Shown here piece by piece: positions 16,613-29,990 of a stretch of DNA of 64,000 nucleotides. The stretch is taken from the NCBI RefSeq assembly GCF_033170155.1, contig NZ_CP137079.1:2232001-2296000 (forward strand), in the 5' to 3' direction. The translations under genes and the position numbers were made by a program. Every line of letters starts with the position of its first letter. Position 1 is the stretch's first letter. The notes under the pieces are model-generated. The model was not told where the DNA came from and ran no database searches. It saw only the letters and a list, made by a program, of their open reading frames with translations. This stretch comes from Raineyella sp. W15-4 (lineage in GTDB: Bacteria; Actinomycetota; Actinomycetes; Propionibacteriales; Propionibacteriaceae).

Positions 16613-16623
16613 TGGTCTGACCA
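16613..16623. promoter_or_regulatory. LldR-type operator 1 (TGGTC-T-GACCA)
   Basis: 11-base perfect palindrome between lctP and the regulator gene, 47 bases upstream of the lctP ATG. Same motif as 16641-16655, 36008-36022 and 36031-36041. FadR/LldR-type GntR regulators bind TGGTC-N-GACCA-like sites. Confidence 0.7.
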
Positions 16624-16640
16624 TCAGCCGTACAGTACTG

Positions 16641-16655
16641 ATTGGTCAGACCAAT
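16641..16655. promoter_or_regulatory. LldR-type operator 2 (ATTGGTC-A-GACCAAT)
   Basis: 15-base perfect palindrome 30 bases (centre to centre) from operator 1 and just upstream of the -10 box of the regulator gene (TAGACT, 16672-16677). It should allow control of both divergent units, including the regulator itself. Confidence 0.75.
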
Positions 16656-16684
16656 GGTCAAGGGGTTCCGGTAGACTGACCCCG

Positions 16685-17527
16685 GTGACCGGATCGGAGG
16701 GCAGTGACGTGACGGCAGGCAGTGATGTGGCGGCAGGCAGTCGTGCTTACGAAGTGGTGCTGTCGCACATCGAGGAGGCGATCCTCGACGGATCGCTCGT
16801 GATCGGCCAGCAACTTCCGCCGGAGCGGGACCTGGCGACCCAGCTCGGGGTCAGCCGGCCGGCGGTCCGGGAGGCCATCCACGCGCTGGTCGCCCAGGGC
16901 GTGCTGACCGCCTCGGTGGGCCCCCGGGGTGGCACCCGGGTCGCCGCGCTGCGCACCGAGGCGCTGAAGAAGGTGCTGCGGCTCCAGGTCGCCCTCGCAG
17001 ACTTCCCCGTCGAGGACGTCACCGAGGTGCGGATCGCGCTGGAGCGGACCACGATCGCCGCCGCCTGCCGCGACATCACCGACGAGGACCTGGCGGAACT
17101 GCGCGCGGCGCTGGACCAGATGGCAGGAGTCGAGGACCCCGACGTCTTCAACGACCTCGACACCCGCTACCACGTGGCGATCGCCACCACCGGGCGCAAC
17201 ACCCTGGCGACCGACATGACGATCGCGATCCGGGAGTCGCTGCGCCGCCCGATCGTGACGGCCGAGAAGCAGATGGCCGACTGGCCCACCTTCCGGCGCC
17301 AGGCGATGGCCGACCATGAGAAGGTGTACGACGCGCTGGTCGACCGGGACCCGCAGCGGGCGGCCGAGGCGATGGAGAGCCACATCCGCGCCGCGTACGC
17401 GATCCTGCCGATCGAGCCCGATCAGCGGGCCGCCGCAGCAGTGTCGGCACCCAACGACGCCAGGACTCCCAGCGCCGCAGCACGGCCGGCCCGGGTCGCA
17501 CCGAGAGTGGATGCCGACGCGCCGTAG
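16685..17527 (+). CDS. FadR/LldR-type GntR regulator of lactate genes
   Basis: 280 residues. N-terminal GntR winged helix (AYEVVLSHIEEAILDGSL, LPPERDLATQLGVSRPAVREA) and a C-terminal FCD ligand domain with its metal-type His residues (DLDTRYHVAIA, MADHEKVYDALVDRD, MESHIRAAYA). The GTG at 16685 follows TAGACT by 7 bases, a leaderless arrangement. Divergent from lctP. The last ~35 residues are Ala/Pro-rich, outside the domain, and overlap the opposite gene by 106 bases. L-lactate as effector is inferred from context. Confidence 0.88.
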   Translation: MTGSEGSDVTAGSDVAAGSRAYEVVLSHIEEAILDGSLVIGQQLPPERDLATQLGVSRPAVREAIHALVAQGVLTASVGPRGGTRVAALRTEALKKVLRLQVALADFPVEDVTEVRIALERTTIAAACRDITDEDLAELRAALDQMAGVEDPDVFNDLDTRYHVAIATTGRNTLATDMTIAIRESLRRPIVTAEKQMADWPTFRRQAMADHEKVYDALVDRDPQRAAEAMESHIRAAYAILPIEPDQRAAAAVSAPNDARTPSAAARPARVAPRVDADAP

Positions 17528-18498
17528 CCGACGAGGAACACCCGTGGATCCCGGACACTGCGGACACCGTCGGTCCGGATGCCACCCCCGGGCTCGCGGA
17601 GCCCCAGCGGCGCCAGGTGGTCGAGCGCGTGCCGGAAACCGGTGGCCCACAGGATCGTGTCGGCGCGGATCGTCCGGCCGTCCACGAGGATCACGCCGTC
17701 GCGGGTGAGCCGCTGCAGCGGCCCGGCCGAGACGAGGACGCCCCGGTCGATGCCGCGACGGTACTCCTCGGTGAGCGGCAGCCCGGTGGCCGCGACGACG
17801 CTCTCCGGTGACAGACCGGCGCCGGTGCGCGCCGAGACCCGTCGCTCGACGGCGCGGCCCCATTCCTCGCCGAACGGGCGGTCGATCCACTCCGGCGGCC
17901 GTCGGGTGACCCACGTCGTGGTGGCAGCTACGGCGTCGAGCTGGAGCAGGAACTGGACGGCTGAGGTGCCACCGCCGACCACGACGACGTGCTGCCCGGC
18001 GAACTCGTCGGCGCTCCGGAAGTCGTGGGTGTGCAACTGGCGGCCGCGGAACAGCTCCCGGCCCGGGTAGGCGGGCCAGAACGGCCGGTCCCAGGTGCCG
18101 GTGGCATTGATCAGGAACCGGGTGCGCCACACCCGGTGTCCCGCAGCCACCTCCAGCAGCCGGCCGGGGCCTGGACGGACGGCATCGACACGGACCGGCC
18201 GGACGACCGGCAGCCCGAACTGCCGCTCGAAGGCGCCGTAGTAGCGGCTGACCACCGCCGATGCCGGCTCGTCCGGGTCGGGGCTACCGAGCGGGAAACC
18301 CGGCAGGTCGTGGATGCGGTGCGCCCGGCCGAGGGTCAGCGACGGCCAGCGGTGCTGCCAGGCACCGCCCGGGCCGGGATTCGCATCGAGGACGACGATG
18401 TCGACGTACGGCCGCAGGCCGTGCCGGACGAGGTGGTAGGAGGCCGCGAGACCGGCCTGACCGGCACCGATCACGACGGCGGACAGCGAAGCACTCAC
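17422..18498 (-). CDS. FAD-dependent flavin-monooxygenase-like oxidoreductase
   Basis: 358 residues. An N-terminal FAD site (VVIGAGQAGLAASYHL) and a second nucleotide site (VVVVGGGTSAVQFLLQL) near residue 170, with ATGTWDRPFWP and the ATGFRHALDHL segment. This is the layout of the FMO/CzcO-like NAD(P)-binding family. Substrate is unknown; some relatives oxidise ketones or amines. GTG start. Its 3' end overlaps the tail of the convergent GntR gene by 106 bases. Confidence 0.75.
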   Translation of the reverse strand: MSASLSAVVIGAGQAGLAASYHLVRHGLRPYVDIVVLDANPGPGGAWQHRWPSLTLGRAHRIHDLPGFPLGSPDPDEPASAVVSRYYGAFERQFGLPVVRPVRVDAVRPGPGRLLEVAAGHRVWRTRFLINATGTWDRPFWPAYPGRELFRGRQLHTHDFRSADEFAGQHVVVVGGGTSAVQFLLQLDAVAATTTWVTRRPPEWIDRPFGEEWGRAVERRVSARTGAGLSPESVVAATGLPLTEEYRRGIDRGVLVSAGPLQRLTRDGVILVDGRTIRADTILWATGFRHALDHLAPLGLREPGGGIRTDGVRSVRDPRVFLVGYGASASTLGATRAGRAAALGVLASLGADTAAAAR

Positions 18499-18576
18499 AG
18501 CCCGTCAACACCGCGGCAGCATCAGCTGTTCCCCACCGCACCGTTCGGCAGGCCCCTCCCTACCGCCCGACAGCCA

Positions 18577-19317
18577 CTACCGCTCGACGAGGGAGAGCGA
18601 CCGGAGCCCCCGTTCCATGTGCCAGTTGACGAACGCTGCGGTCAGACCGCTCGCCTCGCGTTGCACGATGGCCTCCACCGCACTGGTGGCAGGCCAGTCC
18701 CCCACCAGCAGGGCGCTGAGCAGGTCGAGCGTCGCCGGCTGGGGATGGGCGCTGGCCGGGGGCCGGCAGAAGCGACACACCACCCCGCCCGCCGCCGGTG
18801 AGAACGCCGTGTGCGGTCCGGGGGCCCCGCAGGAGGCGCAGTCGGTGAAGGTCGGGGCGTAGCCGGCGACCGCCATCGACCGCAGCAGGTAGGAGTCCAG
18901 CACCATCGCGGCGGGCCGTGGCCCGTCGCTGGTCCCGCGGACCAGCACTGCCAAGGCACCGACGAGCAGTCGGTACTGCTGGAGGGCCGGCTGGTGTTCC
19001 TCCCCCACCAGTTTGTCGGCGGTCTCCACCATCACCTCCCCCGCCGTCCAGGCCGGGTAGTCGGAGGCCAGCCGGGCACCGTACGCCTGGACGGTCTCCA
19101 CCTGGTCGACGTAGTGCAGGCTGCGCCCGGTGGCGAGTTGCAGGTCGACGTGGCTGAACGGTTCGAGGCGGGCCCCGAACTTCGACCCGGTCCGCCGCAC
19201 TCCCCGCGCCACCGCCCGTACCTTGCCGTGGGCACGCGTCAGCAGCGTGATGATGCGGTCGGCCTCGCCGAGCTTGTGCGTCCGCAGCACCACCGCCTGG
19301 TCGCGATAGGTCGGCAC
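18577..19317 (-). CDS. recO: DNA repair protein RecO
   Basis: 246 residues. OB-fold start YRDQAVVLRTHKLGEADRII, then the helical domain and a zinc-type cysteine set (CASCGAPGP and VCRFCRP). RecO loads RecA on SSB-coated DNA with RecR. GTG start 7 bases after TAGAAT (minus strand, 19325-19330), a leaderless pattern. Divergent from uppS with 67 bases between, a common actinobacterial neighbourhood. Confidence 0.93.
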   Translation of the reverse strand: MPTYRDQAVVLRTHKLGEADRIITLLTRAHGKVRAVARGVRRTGSKFGARLEPFSHVDLQLATGRSLHYVDQVETVQAYGARLASDYPAWTAGEVMVETADKLVGEEHQPALQQYRLLVGALAVLVRGTSDGPRPAAMVLDSYLLRSMAVAGYAPTFTDCASCGAPGPHTAFSPAAGGVVCRFCRPPASAHPQPATLDLLSALLVGDWPATSAVEAIVQREASGLTAAFVNWHMERGLRSLSLVER

Positions 19318-19384
19318 CGCCTCATTCTAGGGTTCCTGGCCCCGGGAGCCAGGAGGCGCGGCGCACCGGTCCTAGGCTGGGGGC

Positions 19385-20353
19385 ATGTCGACGCGTACGC
19401 CGGTCCCCCCGCCGCCCCACCCCTCGGGCGCCCGTCCCCCGCAGCTTCCGGCCGACAAGGTGCCGCGCCACGTGGCCATCGTGATGGACGGCAACGGACG
19501 GTGGGCCAAGGAACGCGGCCTGAAGCGGATCGAGGGCCATGCTCGCGGCGAGGCGGTGCTGATGGACGTGCTGGCGGGGGCGATCGAGATCGGCGTGAAG
19601 TACGTGTCGGCGTACGCCTTCTCCACCGAGAACTGGAAGCGCTCCCCCGAGGAGGTCCGTTGGCTGATGGGTTTCAACCGCAGCGTGATCGCCCGGCGCC
19701 GCGACGAGATGGACGCGATGGGCATCCGGGTCCGCTGGGCCGGCCGCCGACCCCGGCTGTGGCGGTCGGTGATCCGCGAGCTGGAGTCCGCGGAGAACCA
19801 GTCCCGGGACAACGCCGTGCTCACCCTGCAGTTCTGCGTGAACTACGGCGGGCGGGCGGAGATCGTCGACGCCGCCCGCAAGATCGCCCGGCTGGCCCGG
19901 GACGGGCAACTGCGGCCTGAGGACATCACCGAGTCGTCGTTCCACCGGTTCCTCGACGAACCGGACGTGCCCGACGTCGACCTGTTCATCCGCTCCTCGG
20001 GCGAGCAGCGCACCTCGAATTTCCTGGTCTGGCAGTCCGCGTACGCCGAACTGGTCTTCCTCGACACCCTGTGGCCGGACTTCGACCGCCGCGACCTGTG
20101 GGCTGCGATCGAGTCGTACGCCGGCCGGGACCGCCGGATGGGCGGGGCGGTGCCCAACGTCGAGGGCCGGGCGGAGGGGACGGCACCGACCGGACCGGAC
20201 GGACGGCCCGAGCAGGCCGACCCCTACCGGCCGAACACCCTGCACGTGACCAAGACCCCGTACGCACTGCCGGAGCCGGTCGCACCGGGGGTGCGCACCG
20301 ACGTCATCCCCGAAGAGGAGGACGCCGAACCCGACGACGGCGCGGTGGGCTGA
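19385..20353 (+). CDS. uppS: Polyprenyl (isoprenyl) diphosphate synthase, cis type
   Basis: 322 residues. Cis-prenyltransferase motifs: [13 protein letters not shown] with the catalytic Asp, [18 protein letters not shown], then [17 protein letters not shown] and the SAYAELVF end. It makes the lipid carrier for cell wall synthesis. The C-terminal ~65 residues after the [10 protein letters not shown] segment are acidic and Pro-rich and lie outside the family. TAGGCT at 19374-19379 ends 5 bases before the ATG. Confidence 0.92.
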   Translation: MSTRTPVPPPPHPSGARPPQLPADKVPRHVAIVMDGNGRWAKERGLKRIEGHARGEAVLMDVLAGAIEIGVKYVSAYAFSTENWKRSPEEVRWLMGFNRSVIARRRDEMDAMGIRVRWAGRRPRLWRSVIRELESAENQSRDNAVLTLQFCVNYGGRAEIVDAARKIARLARDGQLRPEDITESSFHRFLDEPDVPDVDLFIRSSGEQRTSNFLVWQSAYAELVFLDTLWPDFDRRDLWAAIESYAGRDRRMGGAVPNVEGRAEGTAPTGPDGRPEQADPYRPNTLHVTKTPYALPEPVAPGVRTDVIPEEEDAEPDDGAVG

Positions 20354-20410
20354 CCCGGGCCACGACCGTGGTCGACCGAGGGGACGCCAGCCGAGTCCGA
20401 CCGAGGGGCA

Positions 20411-20917
20411 TCAGCCGAACAGCAGGCCCCGGACGTACGCCGCCTGACCGGCGTGCTGGGCGGCATCGTCGATGATGCTGACCAGCCGGACCCCGCGGGT
20501 GACCGGCGGATCCCAGCGTTCGTCGACGATCTCGTCGAGCCGGTCGTCACTGAGCGAGGCCAGATGGGCCGTGGTGGCCGCCACCGCGGCGTCCAGATAG
20601 CCGGTCAGCAGGGTGGTGTCGGCGACCACGACCTTGCTGACCGCCGCCGAGTCGTGGCCGTAGCCCATCGACCGGGCGGGCAGGTCCAGCCCGAATCGCT
20701 GGAACCATCCCTGGCCGGTCCAGACCTGGGGCGTGCCGCCCAGTGGTGCGATCTGCGCATCCTGTTCGCGTGCGATGTGCCACACCAGCCAGGTGATGGA
20801 GTTGTGGTTGCCGCCCGGGCGCCGGTTCGCCTGCTCGGCCGTCAACCCGCGCAACACCGCGTGACAGGCCTCCCGGCTACGTTCGATTCCGTCGATCAGC
20901 AGGTCGTTGCAGTCCAT
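20411..20917 (-). CDS. DinB-family (DUF664) protein
   Basis: 168 residues, four-helix DinB-like fold with the NSITWLVWHIAREQDAQ segment holding a metal-type His, GYGHDSA and a third His in IIDDAAQHAGQAAYVRGL. Many such actinobacterial proteins are thiol-dependent (mycothiol or bacillithiol) transferases; mycothiol genes exist in this window, but no direct evidence assigns it. TAGTGT stands 7 bases upstream of the ATG. Confidence 0.78.
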   Translation of the reverse strand: MDCNDLLIDGIERSREACHAVLRGLTAEQANRRPGGNHNSITWLVWHIAREQDAQIAPLGGTPQVWTGQGWFQRFGLDLPARSMGYGHDSAAVSKVVVADTTLLTGYLDAAVAATTAHLASLSDDRLDEIVDERWDPPVTRGVRLVSIIDDAAQHAGQAAYVRGLLFG

Positions 20918-21008
20918 GGTGCCGACACTAGTCCGCCCTCGCGGGTGAGCCTGCCCAGAGGAAATTTCAACGGTTGTCCCGCACCCATCGTCACCGCGAG
21001 TGAAGCGC

Positions 21009-21049
21009 CACGAAGCCCTGCTTCTCCTTGTGGGAGGCAGGGCTTCGTG
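21009..21049. terminator. Terminator hairpin after leuA
   Basis: Perfect 13-base arms CACGAAGCCCTGC (21009-21021) and GCAGGGCTTCGTG (21037-21049), with a further CTCC/GGGAG pairing inside the loop. Lies 53 bases downstream of the leuA stop on the minus strand. No U-tract, as usual in high-GC actinobacteria. Confidence 0.75.
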
Positions 21050-21101
21050 CTGCCGGGCGAGTCAGGTGTGGCGACGGCCCGGAGTCAAGGGTGCGGTGCC
21101 G

Positions 21102-23034
<1,933 letters not shown>

Positions 23035-23037
23035 CCG

Positions 23038-23745
23038 TCATCCCATCCGGCTGTCGCCGAGCCCCGGCGCCACAGGGGCCGCCCGCTCGATCAGCAGCGC
23101 GACCTGGAGGCGGGTGGCGGCGTCGAGCTTCGCCATTGCGTGACTCAGATGGGTCTTGACAGTCGCCGCGCTGCAGCACAGCCGCCGGGCGATCTCGTCG
23201 TTGCTGAGATCCCCGTGGACCAGGCGGGCAACTTCCAGTTCACGGGCGGTCAACAGTGCGATCCGACGCGCCGCCTCCAGGTTCTGCTCCCGGTGAGCGG
23301 CATCGACGAAGTGCCGGATGACATGACTGGTGCTCCGCGGGGACAGCACGGACTCCCCTGCGTGGACCGTACGGATCGCCTGCTGCAGGTCCTTGGGCGC
23401 GACGTCCTTGAGCAGGAATCCGCTCGCCCCCGCCTCCAGAGCGTCGAAGACATACCTGTCCAGATCCACCGACGTCAGCGCGATCACCTTGGGCGGATTG
23501 ACCCCACGCAACAGCCGAGCGGTGACCGCCACACCGTTCACCTGTGGCAGGTGGAGATCCATCAGCACGACGTCCGGGTGATGCGCGTGCACGCGGTCGA
23601 TCACCTCACCGCCCTCCGACGCCTCGGCGACCACGATCAGCCCCTGATCAGCCTCGACGATCGCCCGGATCGCGCTGCGCGCCATCGGGTCGTCGTCCAC
23701 CACCATCACCCGGATCGGCCGGATGTCCCCCTGCATGTGTGCCAC
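23038..23745 (-). CDS. NarL/FixJ-family response regulator
   Basis: 235 residues. Receiver domain with acidic DDD near residues 17-19, phosphoacceptor Asp63 (VLMDLHLP) and Lys in GFLLKDV; C-terminal LuxR-type helix-turn-helix (LTARELEVARLVHGDLSNDE, LCCSAATVKTHL). GTG start 7 bases after TAGAGT (23753-23758), leaderless. It lies 49 bases downstream of a histidine kinase on the same strand. May act on the palindrome at 25277-25302. Confidence 0.9.
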   Translation of the reverse strand: MAHMQGDIRPIRVMVVDDDPMARSAIRAIVEADQGLIVVAEASEGGEVIDRVHAHHPDVVLMDLHLPQVNGVAVTARLLRGVNPPKVIALTSVDLDRYVFDALEAGASGFLLKDVAPKDLQQAIRTVHAGESVLSPRSTSHVIRHFVDAAHREQNLEAARRIALLTARELEVARLVHGDLSNDEIARRLCCSAATVKTHLSHAMAKLDAATRLQVALLIERAAPVAPGLGDSRMG

Positions 23746-23794
23746 GGTGATGACTCTAGGAGGGACCTATGACACTCGCCCCTGCTCCTGTGGA

Positions 23795-25168
23795 TCAGCC
23801 GGCCTGACCGTGTCGTTCGGGCGCCTGAGCGCCCTGCCACGGCAAGGACGCCTCGACGACGAACTCTCCCTGCGCATCCGGCGCGGCGGTGAGGATCCCG
23901 CCCAGTAGCTCAGCGCGTTCCTGCATCCCGATCAGTCCGCTGCCGGCACCCGGCAGACCGCCGTCCGCGCCTGTCGGATTGCTGACGGTCAGGTGGACCC
24001 CGGTCGCCGGTGCCGCGGTGAGATCGACCCGGACGGGTCGGCCCGGCGCGTGCTTCACCGCATTGGTGAGTGCCTCCTGGACGATCCGATAGGTGGCTCG
24101 GTTGAGCAGATCGGTGGCCTCGTCGGCGTCCTGGACCATGATGGTGGCCTCGATGCGGACGCCGGAGGCGCGGGCGGAATCGATCAATTCCGGAAGAGCA
24201 GCCAGTCCGATCCCCGACACGAGGACCGGGTCCTCCGCCACCGACGGACGGTCCTGTGTCGGTGGTTCGCGCAGCGCGGTGACCAGATTGCGGAGATCCT
24301 CCAGTGACCGGTGGGCGCTGGCCCGGAGCATCTCGGCGGACCCGGCGACCGAGGGGTCCCCGGCCTGAGCGGCCTCTTCCAGGGCACCGGCGTGCAACGA
24401 GATGAGGGACAGTCGGTGGGCCAGCGAGTCGTGCACCTCGCGGGCAAGTCGTTCTCGCTCCTCCAGTCGGACCGTGGTGGTCTCCAGCCGTTCGCTGCGA
24501 TCCTCCGCGACCACCCTGGCCTGGCGCGTCGCCCCCAGGTCTCGCCGGGTGACCCCGAGGTCCCGACGGGAGCGGATCAGCCAGGCTGTGCCGAGGACCA
24601 CGATCCCGGCAGCAACGGCGAGCCCGAGGCTGGCACCGATCTGGAGTCTCCCGTCAGGGGCTGACAACGGGTCCGACCCCAGAAGGACCGCCCACGCAGT
24701 GTGGCCCCACGGGCGCAGGCCGTCCCGCAGGCCGGCGAGCAGGGTGACGGCTCCGGCGACGGCGGAGGCGATGATCCCCTGCCGGCGATCCCGATGCAGG
24801 ACGACCGCTGCCCCACCGAGCAGCAGCAGGAGACTGTCGAGCTGCAGGACGACGGCGAGCGCGACCCCCGCCACCATCGGCACCCAGGGTTGGGTACGCC
24901 GGACGAAGATCGTGACCATCGCCAGCAGCCAGGCCAGCAGCACCAATGTGCCGAGGCCCGTCAACTGCCCGTCGCTGTCCGGGCGGGTCTGGTAACCGGG
25001 CACCACGCTGAGCGAGCCGACCAGGGCGATCAGACAGGCCAGGATCCCTACCAGCCCGCCGACGACGATCCAGGCGACACGGCCGACGGCCACCCAGGGA
25101 ACGGCCCGTCGGCGGTCGACCGCGGCGGCGGCGAGTGGTTCGGATCGACTCAACACAAGGTTGATCAT
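23795..25168 (-). CDS. Two-component sensor histidine kinase (HisKA_3)
   Basis: 457 residues. Five or so hydrophobic segments in residues 28-198, then a cytoplasmic linker with a duplicated RRDLG-x-TR element, a HisKA_3 dimerisation helix with His246 (LAREVHDSLAHRLS), and the HATPase domain (IVQEALTNAVKHAPG, GSGLIGMQERAELLGG). Typical partner of NarL-type regulators. No sensor domain outside the membrane is obvious, so signal sensing in the membrane or via a partner is likely. Confidence 0.9.
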   Translation of the reverse strand: MINLVLSRSEPLAAAAVDRRRAVPWVAVGRVAWIVVGGLVGILACLIALVGSLSVVPGYQTRPDSDGQLTGLGTLVLLAWLLAMVTIFVRRTQPWVPMVAGVALAVVLQLDSLLLLLGGAAVVLHRDRRQGIIASAVAGAVTLLAGLRDGLRPWGHTAWAVLLGSDPLSAPDGRLQIGASLGLAVAAGIVVLGTAWLIRSRRDLGVTRRDLGATRQARVVAEDRSERLETTTVRLEERERLAREVHDSLAHRLSLISLHAGALEEAAQAGDPSVAGSAEMLRASAHRSLEDLRNLVTALREPPTQDRPSVAEDPVLVSGIGLAALPELIDSARASGVRIEATIMVQDADEATDLLNRATYRIVQEALTNAVKHAPGRPVRVDLTAAPATGVHLTVSNPTGADGGLPGAGSGLIGMQERAELLGGILTAAPDAQGEFVVEASLPWQGAQAPERHGQAG

Positions 25169-25276
25169 ACGTTCGATTCCTGGTCGCGGGATCAGCCGTT
25201 CGGGTGATATCAGCAGCTCTGTCCCACCCGAAGTGATGACCGGGTGGACCCGGTCGGCCGATGTGGCGGAGGTGCC

Positions 25277-25302
25277 CTGACAGGTTTCATGGAAACTGTC
25301 AG
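25277..25302. promoter_or_regulatory. Palindromic operator upstream of the 25341 gene
   Basis: Arms CTGACAG (25277-25283) and CTGTCAG (25296-25302) with a partly symmetric centre (TTTC and GAAA). Located 38 bases before the start of a membrane protein and in the region shared with the divergent kinase gene. A binding site for the neighbouring response regulator is the simplest idea. Confidence 0.45.
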
Positions 25303-25340
25303 CCGAACCAGGCAGGCCGTACGAAACAGGAGACGCAGAG

Positions 25341-26051
25341 ATGTCCCAGGCCCCCTTCCCCCAGCAGCCGGACCCGCAGTTCCAGCAGGGCCCCGGCCAG
25401 CCCTACCCGCCGCAGCAGCCGGCCAAACCGAAGAAGAAGTGGTATCGGCGGGTCTGGGTCTGGATCCTCATCGCCATCGTCTTCATTGTCATCGTCGCAA
25501 ACGGCAACAAGGGTGGCAGCGAGGCAGCGGACACTGCCACCGTGACCGGCAGTGTCCCTGCAGCTGACACCAACGCGAGCATGAAGGCGGAAGCCAGTGC
25601 CAATGCTGCGGCGAAGGCCAGCCAGCAGGCCGAGGCGAGCGCGAGCGCTGCCGCCAAGGCGAGCGCGGAAGCGGCCGCTCTGAAGGACCCCTCTTCTTAC
25701 AAGAAGCTCACCGATCGCGAGTTCTCCATGATCGTGAAGGATCCCGAATCGCACAAGGGTGAGAAGGTCGTCCTGTACGGGTACGTGCAGCAGCTGGACT
25801 CCGCCACGGGGCCCGATGTTCTCCTTGCGGGCATCGGCGGATCCAGCAAGGAGAACTGGTACGAGTACCAGGATCGCGCCATCGTGGTGGCCGGCGAGAA
25901 GGGCATGTACCAGGACGTCGTGCAGAAGGACCTGGTGACCATCTACGCGACCGTGAACGGGTCGATGTCCTACGACACTCAGATTGGCGGAAACACGACG
26001 GTCCCGAAGCTCACCGCCAACATCATCAAGGTCACCGGGAATGATTCCTGA
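25341..26051 (+). CDS. Membrane-anchored protein of unknown function, divergent from a two-component system
   Basis: 236 residues, not recognised. It has a Pro/Gln-rich cytoplasmic N-terminus (residues 1-30), a basic stop (KPKKKWYRR), one membrane helix (VWVWILIAIVFIVIVA), then an Ala/Ser/Lys-rich stretch (about 75-115) likely helical or coiled-coil. A C-terminal domain of ~120 residues (SYKKLTDREFSMIVKDPESH, KVVLYGYVQQLDS, TIYATVNGSMSYD) resembles small OB-like extracellular domains next to such linkers, but no family is assigned. GGAGA ribosome site. Divergent kinase genes and the palindrome suggest co-regulation. Confidence 0.75.
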   Translation: MSQAPFPQQPDPQFQQGPGQPYPPQQPAKPKKKWYRRVWVWILIAIVFIVIVANGNKGGSEAADTATVTGSVPAADTNASMKAEASANAAAKASQQAEASASAAAKASAEAAALKDPSSYKKLTDREFSMIVKDPESHKGEKVVLYGYVQQLDSATGPDVLLAGIGGSSKENWYEYQDRAIVVAGEKGMYQDVVQKDLVTIYATVNGSMSYDTQIGGNTTVPKLTANIIKVTGNDS

Positions 26052-26091
26052 CCGTTGCGCCTCCGCTGTTGGGGGGGCAGCGGAACGGCGA

Positions 26092-26122
26092 GCGGCCCGC
26101 GGGTTCCACACCCGCGGGCCGC
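26092..26122. terminator. Terminator hairpin, convergent genes
   Basis: Perfect 13-base arms (26092-26104 and 26110-26122, GCGGCCCGCGGGT) with a 5-base loop, between the 25341 gene and the convergent argG stop. Likely serves both. Confidence 0.8.
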
Positions 26123-26135
26123 CTCGTCCTGTCGC

Positions 26136-26173
26136 CTCAGGACGACCGGCGCATCTCAGGACGACCGGCGCAT
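26136..26173. repeat. Tandem 19-base direct repeat
   Basis: CTCAGGACGACCGGCGCAT occurs twice back to back (26136-26154, 26155-26173), just after the argG stop. Probably a simple duplication. Confidence 0.85.
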
Positions 26174-26177
26174 ACGG

Positions 26178-28649
<2,472 letters not shown>

Positions 28650-28650
<1 letters not shown>

Positions 28651-29990
28651 CAGTCGTCCTCCGTGTCCCGCGCCGACCGGAGCACCGCCGAGGTGCCCCG
28701 CTCGTCGCCCGCCTCCTCGTCCTCATCGACCTGGGTGACGAGGACGGTGCCGATCTGGTTGCGCCGGCCCTGGGCGCGTTCGGCGACCAGCTCCAGGCCC
28801 TCCCACCGCACCACGGAGCCGGCGATCGGCACCATGTTGAGCAGTTTGGCCATCAGGCCGCCGACGGTGTCGACGTCCTCGTCGTCGAGCCGGCGTCCGA
28901 AGAGCTCGCCCAGTTCGTCGACGGCCAGCCGGGCCGAGACCCGGTAGCGGCCCTCGGACAGCCTGGTGACCGGGGCGATCTCGGCGTCGTACTCGTCGAC
29001 GATCTCCCCGACGATCTCCTCCAGGATGTCCTCGATCGTCGCCAGGCCGGAGGTGCCGCCGAACTCGTCGACCACCATCACCAGGTGGGAGTGGGTGGCC
29101 TGCATCTCCCGCAGCAGGTCGTCGACCGGCTTGGAGTCGGGGCACCAGGTGGGCGGTCGCATCAGCGAGGAGACCTTCTCGGTGGTCTGTGCCTGGGGGT
29201 TGTCGTACGTCCGCTTCATCAGGTCCTTGAGGAAGACGATGCCGACGACGTTGTCCAGCCCGCCCTCGCCGACGACCGGGATCCGGCTGAACCCGGACCG
29301 CAGGGCCAGCGAGGTCGCCTGGCGCAGCGTCTTGCTGTCCTCGATGGACACGATGTCGGTCCGCGGCACCATCACCTCCTTGACCATGGTGTCGCCGAGC
29401 TCGAACACCGAGTGGATCATCCGGCGCTCCCCGGCCTCGATCACATCGGACTCCTCGGCCTTGTCGACCAGCTCCCGCAGCTCGGCCTCCGACGAGAACG
29501 GGCCGTCGTCGAAGCCGCGGCCCGGGGTGAGGATGTTGCCGATGGCGATCAGCAGCTGCGGGATCGGCCCGAGCACCGTGGTCAGCAGCACCACCAAGCC
29601 CGAGGTGCGGGTGGCGATGGCGTCGGCGTGCTGACGCCCGAGGGTCCGCGGCGCGACCCCCCAGGCGATGAACGAGACGATCACCATGGAGCCGATGGCC
29701 AGCAGCAGCTCGGCCCAGTCCCGTAGCTCCAGCCCCATCACCACCCGGGCCACCAGGACGATCGCGGTGACCTCGAGGATGGTGCGGATGAACAGGATCG
29801 CGTTGACCGTGGGGGCCGGGTCCTCGGTGATCAGTTCGAGCCGTTTGGCGCCGGCCACCCCCTCCTCGACCAGGTTCTGGGCCCGGGCGTGGGAGAAGGA
29901 GTGCAGGGCGGACTCGATCGCGGCGAGGAAACCCGCCGCCACGGCGAAGACGAGGGCGATGACCAGCTGGACGATGTCCGGCTCGCTCAT
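28650..29990 (-). CDS. CNNM/CorC-type membrane protein with CBS pair (HlyC/CorC family)
   Basis: 446 residues. N-terminal DUF21/CNNM domain with about four membrane helices (FLAAIESALHSFS; then FIRTILEVTAIVLVA), a CBS pair (VMVPRTDIVSIED and SLMRPPTWCPDSKPVD) and a C-terminal CorC_HlyC domain (YRVSARLAVDELGELFG). These proteins are linked to magnesium or cobalt efflux. ATG overlaps the ybeY stop by four bases. Confidence 0.9.

Noticed and set aside
20354-20410. Short repeat GACCGAGGGG between uppS and the DinB gene
   Set aside because: Only two short imperfect copies in a 57-base gap; no evidence for function.
25160-25200. tRNA T-loop-like GTTCGATTCC near 25171
   Set aside because: No 5-base T-stem pairing and no acceptor or anticodon arms around it. 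A similar GTTCGATTCC near 20881 lies inside the DinB gene and is also unpaired.
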